Shown one piece after another: positions 1-5,131 of a stretch of 5,131 bases of DNA. Positions within the stretch are counted from its first letter, which is position 1. Each line of letters begins with the position of its first letter. Below the pieces are notes generated by a model, which was not told the origin of the DNA, searched no databases, and saw only the letters and a program-made list of their open reading frames with translations. The position numbers and the translations under genes are program-made. Source of the stretch: an uncultured beta proteobacterium (GTDB taxonomy: Bacteria; Pseudomonadota; Gammaproteobacteria; Burkholderiales; Burkholderiaceae). Where the stretch lies: NCBI GenBank assembly GCA_903909925.1, contig CAIVXR010000264.1, positions 1-5,131 on the forward strand. Reading direction: 5' to 3'.

Positions 1-102
1 AGCTCAAAATCTGCAAAGTTGAGCTGGGCAGATGTGCCTGGCTTTTCTTACGAATTAGCACCTATACAAGATGCTTTTTATAGCCTAAAGGGGATTAGCT
101 AA
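1..102 (+). CDS. Possible C-terminal end of an unidentified convergent protein (partial)
   Basis: A reading frame is open from the left edge of the window and ends with TAA at 100-102, giving 33 residues that end in YSLKGIS. I do not recognise the protein and propose no function. Its composition is ordinary for a soluble protein end (acidic, aromatic and small residues mixed, no Cys run), whereas the other plus-strand frames stop early or look Cys- and Arg-rich. The only minus-strand alternative here, from a GTG at about position 60, gives a less protein-like Lys/Ser/Leu-rich peptide without a clear ribosome binding site. If real, the gene converges tail to tail with hldD and overlaps its last 18 bases. 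It could also be chance open frame, since only about 100 bases are visible. Confidence 0.42.
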   Translation, partial: SSKSAKLSWADVPGFSYELAPIQDAFYSLKGIS

Positions 103-1104
103 ATAGCCTGAGTTAGCCTCTAACCACTCAATATAGCGACCTACGCCCTGCTCAACATCAAGGAAGGGCTCTGTATAGCCAGCAGCACGCAATTTGGTCA
201 GATCCGCTTGAGTAAAGCACTGATATTTACCTCTGAGCGCATCCGGGAAAGGAATGTACTCAATAGCTTTTTCTTTTACTAGTTCTTGCAGTGTTGCTGG
301 CTTGGCTTTATCGAGCTTGCGCATTGCATTAGCTACCGCATGTGCAACATCATTAAATGGTTGTGCGCGTCCGCTACCTAAATTAAAGATGCCGTTGATT
401 TCTGGGTGATCTAAGAAGAATAGATTTACTTTTACAACGTCTTCAACGGATACAAAGTCACGACTTTGCTCACCTGGGCCATAGCCACCATATTCACCAA
501 ACAGTTTGACGTGGCCATTCGCCTTGTACTGGTGATATTGATGAAAGGCTACAGACGCCATGCGACCCTTATGTGATTCACGTGGGCCATACACATTGAA
601 GTAGCGAAATCCAACTACTTGTGCGGTGTTGGTTTTTTCTGCAAAGCGCTTACGCATCACTTGATCAAATAGAAACTTTGAGTAGCCATAGATATTGAGT
701 GGCTTCTCATACTCACGACTCTCTACAAAGACATCTGAGCCGCCGTAAGTTGCTGCAGATGAAGCGTAAAGAAGCTGTACTTTTTGAGCTGTGCAGATAT
801 CCAACAAGTCCATGGTATAGCGATAGTTATTCGCCATCATGAAAATGCCATCAGTCTCCATCGTGTCAGAGCATGCACCTTCATGAAAGACTGCTTTTAC
901 TTTGCCAAAACGACCGCTTCTAAAAGCTTCCAGAAATTCATCTTTATCAAGATAGTCGATGATGTCTAGATCAGCCAGATTACGATATTTATCTGCAGGA
1001 CGAAGATCATCTACAGCGATGATATTTTTCTCACCGCGCGCATTAAGCGCTTGAACAATATTTGCACCGATAAAACCAGCGGCGCCAGTTATGATAATAG
1101 TCAC
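85..1104 (-). CDS. hldD: ADP-L-glycero-D-manno-heptose 6-epimerase
   Basis: HldD (RfaD/GmhD) converts ADP-D-glycero-beta-D-manno-heptose to ADP-L-glycero-beta-D-manno-heptose, the last step in making the heptose donor for the lipopolysaccharide inner core; it acts in the cytoplasm. The 339-residue product is an extended SDR enzyme. It has the NAD(P)-binding motif TGAAGFIG at residues 6-13, FHEGACSD at 73-80, LYASSAATYGG at 112-122 holding the catalytic Ser, and YGYSK at 139-143 holding the catalytic Tyr. Lys179 in GPRESHKG matches the second essential base (Lys178) of the E. coli enzyme. It is about 30 residues longer than E. coli HldD, mainly through an insert around 262-281 and a short C-terminal tail; such inserts are, as I recall, common in betaproteobacterial homologues. 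The start is GTG at 1104-1102, which overlaps the hldA stop as GTGA, so the two are probably translationally coupled. It is the last gene of the unit. Confidence 0.97.
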   Translation of the reverse strand: MTIIITGAAGFIGANIVQALNARGEKNIIAVDDLRPADKYRNLADLDIIDYLDKDEFLEAFRSGRFGKVKAVFHEGACSDTMETDGIFMMANNYRYTMDLLDICTAQKVQLLYASSAATYGGSDVFVESREYEKPLNIYGYSKFLFDQVMRKRFAEKTNTAQVVGFRYFNVYGPRESHKGRMASVAFHQYHQYKANGHVKLFGEYGGYGPGEQSRDFVSVEDVVKVNLFFLDHPEINGIFNLGSGRAQPFNDVAHAVANAMRKLDKAKPATLQELVKEKAIEYIPFPDALRGKYQCFTQADLTKLRAAGYTEPFLDVEQGVGRYIEWLEANSGYLANPL

Positions 1105-2030
1105 TGTAATTCCTCTGAAGTAACAGTTGCAGTACCAAGCTTACCAACCACAATACCACCTGCCCGATTTGCTAAATCCATAGCTCTTTCTAGCGGCCAT
1201 TTCGCAGCCAATGCAACGGCTAGAGTGGCAATTACAGTATCGCCAGCACCAGAAACATCAAATACCTCACGTGCCTGAGCTTTGACATGACTAACACCAG
1301 CTTCGGTATATAGGCTCATGCCTTCTTCTGAGCGAGTAAGTAAGAGTGCTTGAAGATCTAACGATTTTCTAAGAGCCTGTGCTTTATTGGTGAGATCCTC
1401 TTCGCTGGTCCACTTGCCAACTACCTGGCGTAACTCGCTCCGGTTAGGAGTTAAGACAGTGGCGCCACGATACTTTTCATAGTCTTCACCCTTAGGGTCA
1501 ACTAAGATGACTTTTTTCTGCGCCCTGGCCTGCTCAATCATGTGGGCCACCTGACCTAGGGCACCCTTACCGTAATCAGACAGAATCACGACATCGGCGC
1601 TACCAACCAATTTTTCAAAACGCTCTAACTTATGGGCTAAGGCTTTTTCACTTGGAGTCTCCTCAAAGTCAAGGCGAATGAGTTGTTGCTGGCGTGCAAT
1701 CACACGCAACTTCACAATCGTTGGCACCTTTGCATCAATTTCTAGTTGGCTATCGACACCGGATGACTTTAACAAGTCAACTACACGCTGACCAGGTTCA
1801 TCATTACCAACAATACCCAGAATCGTTGTATGCGCACCTAATGCGGCTACGTTACGAGCAACGTTAGCAGCGCCACCTAAACGCTCATCGATCTTGCCAA
1901 CCTGCACCACTGGCACAGGAGCTTCAGGAGAAATACGATGAGTATCACCAAACCAGTAACGATCGAGCATGACATCGCCAACCACTAGTAGGCGAGTTTT
2001 AGAAAACTGGTCTCGGTTTGCTTTTTCCAT
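1101..2030 (-). CDS. hldA: D-glycero-beta-D-manno-heptose-7-phosphate kinase (stand-alone HldE domain I)
   Basis: HldA (RfaE1) phosphorylates D-glycero-D-manno-heptose 7-phosphate at C1 with ATP, giving the 1,7-bisphosphate in the ADP-heptose pathway. The 309 residues form a single PfkB/ribokinase-fold domain that aligns end to end with the N-terminal half of E. coli HldE. Visible motifs are VVGDVMLDRYW at 16-26, RISPEAPVPVV at 32-42, GGAANVARN at 52-60, SDYGKGAL at 151-158, DPKG at 178-181, TPNRSE at 194-199 and the ATP/anion-hole signature DVSGAGDT at 258-265, with Asp264 as catalytic base. The cytidylyltransferase-like domain II of HldE (about 477 residues in E. coli) is absent and the frame closes with a normal stop, so a separate HldC/RfaE2 must lie elsewhere. 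The ATG start is 20 bases after the ugd stop and has no clear Shine-Dalgarno sequence, which suggests reinitiation after ugd. The stop overlaps the hldD start by four bases. Confidence 0.96.
   Translation of the reverse strand: MEKANRDQFSKTRLLVVGDVMLDRYWFGDTHRISPEAPVPVVQVGKIDERLGGAANVARNVAALGAHTTILGIVGNDEPGQRVVDLLKSSGVDSQLEIDAKVPTIVKLRVIARQQQLIRLDFEETPSEKALAHKLERFEKLVGSADVVILSDYGKGALGQVAHMIEQARAQKKVILVDPKGEDYEKYRGATVLTPNRSELRQVVGKWTSEEDLTNKAQALRKSLDLQALLLTRSEEGMSLYTEAGVSHVKAQAREVFDVSGAGDTVIATLAVALAAKWPLERAMDLANRAGGIVVGKLGTATVTSEELQ
1110..1116 (-). promoter_or_regulatory. Ribosome binding site of hldD
   Basis: On the minus strand AGAGGAA lies within the last codons of hldA, five bases before the GTG start of hldD. 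It supports the GTG start, which also falls directly before the nucleotide-binding motif, and fits coupled translation with hldA. Confidence 0.7.
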
Positions 2031-2050
2031 AGGACTATTTTTGTAATATC

Positions 2051-3415
2051 TTAATTATGTCGCCCAATACCATAGTACTCAATACCTAATTCCTGCATAG
2101 CACTTGGTTCATATAGATTACGGCCATCAAAAATGATTGGGCGTGTCAGTTTTTGCATGACTTGTTCAAAGTCTGGGCTATGAAATGCTTTCCACTCAGT
2201 CACAATAACCAGCGCATCACAACCGTCTAGAGCTGCCAGTGGGTTTTCCACCATCGAGACTTTCTTGAGGCCATCTGGATTACCTTTGAAATCCAAATCT
2301 AGACAGTGCTTAGCTTCTGGCATTGCCACTGGATCGTAAGCCACTACCAAGGCTCCCCGCTTTACCAGCTCCTGGATAATCACGCGGCTAGGAGCTTCAC
2401 GCATATCGTCAGTGTTAGGTTTAAATGCTAAACCCCATAGCGCAAACTTCATACCCTTGAGATCTTTGCCAAAACGCTTTTCGATCTTCTCTACCAAAAT
2501 ATATTTCTGTAACTCGTTTACCGCTTCTACGGCATCCAAAATTTTCAGATCTCTACCATGTTCTTTAGCAGTCTTTGAAAGTGCTGAGACATCCTTCGGA
2601 AAACAAGAACCACCGTAACCCGTTCCTGAATATAAAAACCCATAACCAATTCGTGAGTCAGAACCAATACCTTGCCTTACTGCCTCAATATCAGCGCCAA
2701 CAAGGTCAGCTAAGTTTGCTAACTCGTTCATGAAGGAGATGCGAGTAGCTAACATGGCGTTCGCAGCATACTTAGTCAGCTCAGCACTCTTCACATCCAT
2801 GTAATAGGTGCGCTCATGATTCCGATTAAAGGGCGCATAGAGTTTGCGCATTTGCTCTTTGGCTCTTAACCCTGCTGGAGTATTTTCAGTGCCAATCACA
2901 ATCCGGTCTGGACGCATAAAGTCTTCGACTGCTGCACCTTCTTTTAAAAACTCTGGATTAGAAACTACTGAACATAGGTCTACAGATAGCTTTCTTTTTT
3001 CTAATTCTTCTGTAATGGCCGCAGATACTTTATCTGCAGTACCTACAGGTACAGTCGATTTATCAACAATGACCTTGGGAGCAGTTGCATGACGGCCAAT
3101 ATTGCGAGCTGCAGCAACCACATACTGCAAATCAGCAGAACCATCCTCATCTGGGGGTGTGCCCACGGCAATAAATTGAATATCGCCATGCGCAACGGAT
3201 GCAGCAATATCGGTCGAGAACTGCAATCTACCTGCGGCACGATTGCGCTCAATCATTTCTTTTAAGCCAGGCTCATAAATAGGAACGCCACCAGAATTGA
3301 GAATCTCAATCTTCTTAGGGTCCAAATCTAGACAAAAAACATTATTGCCTTGCTCAGCTAAGCAAGCGCCAGTAACTAAACCTACGTAACCGCTACCAAT
3401 GATGGTGACTTTCAA
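2051..3415 (-). CDS. ugd: UDP-glucose 6-dehydrogenase
   Basis: Ugd oxidises UDP-glucose to UDP-glucuronate in two NAD-dependent steps in the cytoplasm. UDP-glucuronate feeds lipid A modification with 4-amino-4-deoxyarabinose and acidic polysaccharides. The 454 residues show the complete family layout: Rossmann motif GSGYVG at 7-12, VGTPPDEDG at 84-92, STVPVGT at 120-126, NPEFLKEG at 153-160, SAELTKYAANA at 210-220 with Lys215 and Asn219, and GYGGSCFPKD at 266-275 with the nucleophile Cys271. The C-terminal UDP-binding domain carries FKPNTDDMREAPS at 331-343, VTEW at 405-408 and DGRN at 430-433. Length is typical of the bacterial enzyme. The start is TTG at 3415-3413, chosen because it has a well-spaced GGAG and lies directly before the beta strand of the Rossmann fold; the only nearby upstream ATG is immediately followed by TAA. 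It starts 17 bases after lapB. The related families GDP-mannose and UDP-N-acetylmannosamine dehydrogenase are less likely given the overall match. Confidence 0.95.
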   Translation of the reverse strand: MKVTIIGSGYVGLVTGACLAEQGNNVFCLDLDPKKIEILNSGGVPIYEPGLKEMIERNRAAGRLQFSTDIAASVAHGDIQFIAVGTPPDEDGSADLQYVVAAARNIGRHATAPKVIVDKSTVPVGTADKVSAAITEELEKRKLSVDLCSVVSNPEFLKEGAAVEDFMRPDRIVIGTENTPAGLRAKEQMRKLYAPFNRNHERTYYMDVKSAELTKYAANAMLATRISFMNELANLADLVGADIEAVRQGIGSDSRIGYGFLYSGTGYGGSCFPKDVSALSKTAKEHGRDLKILDAVEAVNELQKYILVEKIEKRFGKDLKGMKFALWGLAFKPNTDDMREAPSRVIIQELVKRGALVVAYDPVAMPEAKHCLDLDFKGNPDGLKKVSMVENPLAALDGCDALVIVTEWKAFHSPDFEQVMQKLTRPIIFDGRNLYEPSAMQELGIEYYGIGRHN

Positions 3416-3420
3416 TTGAT

Positions 3421-3426
3421 CTCCAC
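3421..3426 (-). promoter_or_regulatory. Ribosome binding site of ugd, supporting a TTG start
   Basis: On the minus strand GTGGAG lies in the 17-base gap after lapB, with its GGAG ending five bases before TTG. This spacing is near ideal and is the main evidence that the rare TTG codon is the true start of ugd. Confidence 0.72.
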
Positions 3427-3432
3427 TCTTTT

Positions 3433-4644
3433 TTACATTGAGGGGCCGCTAGGCGCAGCACCTTCACTTCGTCTTGGGGAGTATGCCTCCCAATGATTAC
3501 AACCAGGACATTGCCAATAGAATCGACGTGCCCTAAAGCCACAATTGCCACAAGTATATCTAGCCAGGCTAGTAGTTCGCTGACGCAAAATATTTAAAAT
3601 TGACTGTAACTCAATCACCCTGTCCGGATGTGCGCCATTCGCTTCAATCGCTAAACGTGTTTCAGCCAGCTTTGATAAAGCACTTAAGCTTGGGGAGTGT
3701 TGGATAACATCAGACAACATCACATTCGCGGCTTGAGGGCCCCGAATATTCATCAGGTGCTTGTGAGTGATATCCAAAAGCTCGCCTGATGCTTGCGTTT
3801 TTAATAGCCCACACAAACGATCTAGGCCCTCGTCAGTTTTACCCAGCTCGGTATGCGCCAACATCCAGCGGTCAGCCAACAAATGCATATAAGCTGGATG
3901 TGAGTTGACAATAATGCTCCATGCCTCAATAGCTTCTGCTGGACGCTCTGTCGCCATAAAATAATCGCCCTGCAAAATCACGGCACGCGCATGATTCGGC
4001 ACAGCGTGTAAAGCTCGTTGTATCGACTTCTCAGCCTCTTGTAAATCTTTACGACGTAAGGCCTCTTGACCTAATTCACAATGAAACTGTGCAATCTCAG
4101 TTTGATGGGATTTTCCTTGTAATGTCGCAAGCTCATGGGCAGCGATGATGGCTTTTTTCCAGTCACGCTCAACCTGATACATCTCAAGTAAACTTTCTTT
4201 AGCTGGCACTGCAAACTTACCTTCACCTACACGATTTAGTGAAGCTTCAGCGCGATCCAATAGACCTGCACGTAAGAAATCACGGCCTAACTCATACGCA
4301 GCATGATCACGATCGCGCGGCTTTAAGTCATCTCGATTGGCCAGATGCTGATGAACTTTAATGGCCCGCTCAGTTTCACCACGACGACGAAATAAATTAC
4401 CTAATGAAAAATGTAACTCAATCGTCTCTGGATCTAATTGCGCAATTTTAACGAGTGTCTCAATCGCCTGATCAGGCTGCTCATTTAATAAAAGACTTAA
4501 GCCCTTAAAGGTTGAGCGCTGCTGACGAATACGCTCGCGTTCATCCATCCGATTTTCAAGACGTAGGTCCCAGCGCGATGCCAGCCAGCCAATCCCAAAC
4601 ATGACTGGAAGAAGCAACAACCAAGATGTCGCAATCTGAATCAT
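3433..4644 (-). CDS. lapB: Lipopolysaccharide assembly protein B (TPR protein, YciM)
   Basis: LapB is an inner-membrane protein with a cytoplasmic TPR domain. In E. coli it works with the protease FtsH to degrade LpxC and so sets the rate of lipopolysaccharide synthesis. The 403-residue product begins with one hydrophobic membrane anchor at about 4-24, followed by a charged segment and TPR-like helices from about 45 to 350, for example LHFSLGNLFRRRGETERAI at 77-95, near-identical in layout to E. coli LapB. The end carries a rubredoxin-like metal site of two CxxC pairs, Cys365/Cys368 and Cys379/Cys382, in CGNCGF and WQCPGCNHW. Length compares well with the 389 residues of E. coli. The ATG start is kept because it places the anchor at the N-terminus, but no Shine-Dalgarno sequence precedes it. 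There is no lapA between ihfB and lapB. It heads the envelope unit lapB-ugd-hldA-hldD. Confidence 0.95.
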   Translation of the reverse strand: MIQIATSWLLLLPVMFGIGWLASRWDLRLENRMDERERIRQQRSTFKGLSLLLNEQPDQAIETLVKIAQLDPETIELHFSLGNLFRRRGETERAIKVHQHLANRDDLKPRDRDHAAYELGRDFLRAGLLDRAEASLNRVGEGKFAVPAKESLLEMYQVERDWKKAIIAAHELATLQGKSHQTEIAQFHCELGQEALRRKDLQEAEKSIQRALHAVPNHARAVILQGDYFMATERPAEAIEAWSIIVNSHPAYMHLLADRWMLAHTELGKTDEGLDRLCGLLKTQASGELLDITHKHLMNIRGPQAANVMLSDVIQHSPSLSALSKLAETRLAIEANGAHPDRVIELQSILNILRQRTTSLARYTCGNCGFRARRFYWQCPGCNHWEAYSPRRSEGAAPSGPSM

Positions 4645-4662
4645 GGCGTACAGAAATTAAAT

Positions 4663-4687
4663 AAAAAAATGGCCCGAATGGACCACT
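4663..4687 (-). terminator. Rho-independent terminator after ihfB
   Basis: On the minus strand AGTGGTCC at 4687-4680 and GGGCCATT at 4675-4668 can form an eight-base-pair stem, including two G-U pairs, around the loop ATTC. Seven T residues at 4669-4663 follow; the outer stem pairs share the first Ts. It starts 17 bases after the ihfB stop. The core of five or six pairs is GC-rich but short, so termination is probably partial. The T run ends only 18 bases before the lapB ATG. Confidence 0.62.
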
Positions 4688-4704
4688 GAGGATGAGCCTG
4701 AATG

Positions 4705-5049
4705 TTAGGCACCAGAACCCTCTTTGGGGCCCGCCTGTTTCAGTGGCTTGTAATCTACTCGCTCGCGCAACTCTTTGCCAGGCTTGAAATGCGGTACGCG
4801 TTTTTCTGGAATCAAGACTTTATCGCCAGACTTGGGATTACGACCGGTACGAGCAGGACGGTGATGCAACACAAAACTGCCAACGCCGCGCAACTCAATA
4901 CGCTTACCCTCGGCCAAAGCATGAGTCATGGTATCTAACAAAGTTTTCACTGCAAGCTCCACGTCCCTAGGTAAAAGCTGCGGAAATTGTTCCGCGAGGC
5001 TCTCCACGAGTTCGGAGCGAGTAATGGCTTGTTGCTCTTGATCTGTCAT
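4705..5049 (-). CDS. ihfB: Integration host factor subunit beta
   Basis: IhfB (HimD) pairs with IhfA to form IHF, a nucleoid protein that bends DNA sharply at specific sites and acts in transcription, replication and recombination. The 114 residues form an HU/IHF fold. The N-terminal helices start with TRSELVESLAEQ at 10-21, RGVGSF lies at 54-59, the DNA-binding arm RPARTGRNPKSG at 64-75 contains the intercalating Pro72, and PHFKPGKELRERV at 86-98 follows. The combination RGxGSF, the arm sequence and the helix after it resemble E. coli IhfB more than IhfA or HU. The C-terminal tail of about 14 residues beyond the fold (ending KEGSGA) is variable in relatives. The N-terminus is eight residues longer than in E. 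coli, with Ile9 (ATT) at the usual Met1. The ATG start follows the rpsA terminator by eight bases and has no evident Shine-Dalgarno sequence. Confidence 0.95.
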   Translation of the reverse strand: MTDQEQQAITRSELVESLAEQFPQLLPRDVELAVKTLLDTMTHALAEGKRIELRGVGSFVLHHRPARTGRNPKSGDKVLIPEKRVPHFKPGKELRERVDYKPLKQAGPKEGSGA

Positions 5050-5057
5050 GATCTATC

Positions 5058-5095
5058 AAAAAAAAATCACCGCTCTCCCAAAGGAAAGCGGTGAT
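5058..5095 (-). terminator. Rho-independent terminator after rpsA
   Basis: On the minus strand ATCACCGCT at 5095-5087 pairs perfectly with AGCGGTGAT at 5074-5066. After one mismatch, three more pairs close the loop of four bases at 5082-5079. A run of nine Ts (5066-5058, the first one paired) follows. It begins seven bases after the rpsA stop, so it should end most rpsA transcripts. The T run ends only eight bases before the ihfB ATG. The plus strand has no matching T run, so it acts in one direction only. Confidence 0.88.
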
Positions 5096-5101
5096 GTTGA
5101 T

Positions 5102-5131
5102 TTAACCCTGATTGTCCATTTTTGCTTTTAA
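5102..5131 (-). CDS. rpsA: 30S ribosomal protein S1, C-terminal end (partial)
   Basis: The last nine codons and the TAA stop (5104-5102) of a gene entering from the right read LKAKMDNQG. Ending in a LKAK-type sequence is what I recall for S1 in Burkholderiales, and rpsA directly before ihfB is the conserved gene order in many proteobacteria. S1 is the large OB-fold ribosomal protein that binds U-rich mRNA leaders and helps start translation. A strong terminator follows. The identification rests mainly on gene order, since only nine residues are visible. Confidence 0.75.
   Translation of the reverse strand, partial: LKAKMDNQG

Noticed and set aside
1..60. Minus-strand GTG start near position 60 as the next gene after hldD (for example cysM)
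   Set aside because: No Shine-Dalgarno sequence precedes it and the peptide does not resemble the start of a cysteine synthase or any family I know.
81..119. Three copies of TAGCCT (81-86, 104-109, 114-119)
   Set aside because: Two fall within hldD codons and the spacing is irregular; with only six bases each this is compatible with chance and has no visible function.
784..1278. Plus-strand open frames opposite hldD and hldA
   Set aside because: They are antisense to well-supported genes, have unlikely composition and no ribosome binding sites.
2412..3252. Several short open frames on either strand within ugd
   Set aside because: They are shadows of the conserved ugd frame; their sequences match no family I recognise and lack start signals.
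4702..4938. Plus-strand open frame of 78 codons opposite ihfB
   Set aside because: It is fully antisense to ihfB, whose HU/IHF motifs are unmistakable; nothing supports translation of the opposite strand.
5058..5102. Bidirectional terminator or IHF binding site in the rpsA-ihfB gap
   Set aside because: The plus strand lacks a T run after the hairpin, and TTGATT at 5097-5102 does not have the second half of the IHF consensus at the required spacing.

Overview
This is a compact, protein-coding stretch of a bacterial chromosome from a Gram-negative organism, most likely a betaproteobacterium of the order Burkholderiales. The best guess is a Polynucleobacter-like lineage. The evidence is the order rpsA-ihfB-lapB-ugd-hldA-hldD, the close match of every protein to proteobacterial families, a heptose kinase split from its adenylyltransferase, and a base composition that looks to be in the mid-40s percent GC by eye. 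The genus is an inference from memory of gene order and composition, not something the sequence proves.

All recognisable genes lie on the minus strand, so transcription runs from right to left. At the right edge are the last nine codons of rpsA (ribosomal protein S1), followed by a strong rho-independent terminator and then ihfB (integration host factor beta subunit). A second, weaker terminator hairpin follows ihfB. Next come lapB (membrane-anchored TPR regulator of lipopolysaccharide synthesis), ugd (UDP-glucose 6-dehydrogenase), hldA (heptose-7-phosphate kinase) and hldD (ADP-heptose 6-epimerase). lapB, ugd, hldA and hldD are separated by 17 nt, 20 nt and a 4-nt overlap, so they very probably form one transcription unit. 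At the left edge an open frame on the plus strand ends inside the hldD stop region and may be the C-terminus of a convergent, unidentified gene.

The four-gene unit has a common theme, the cell envelope. LapB sets the rate of lipid A synthesis through LpxC turnover. HldA and HldD make the ADP-L-glycero-D-manno-heptose used for the lipopolysaccharide inner core. Ugd supplies UDP-glucuronate, a precursor for lipid A modification with aminoarabinose and for acidic surface polysaccharides. ihfB and rpsA are housekeeping genes for nucleoid architecture and translation.

I found no RNA gene, mobile element, CRISPR array or undescribed system here; this is an ordinary core-genome region. The points worth a second look are about expression: terminators placed only 8 and 18 nt before the ihfB and lapB start codons, start sites without Shine-Dalgarno sequences after U-rich tracts, TTG and GTG starts in ugd and hldD, an ATT codon where IhfB normally starts, and the absence of a lapA gene before lapB. 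No stretch longer than 300 bases lacks a gene.
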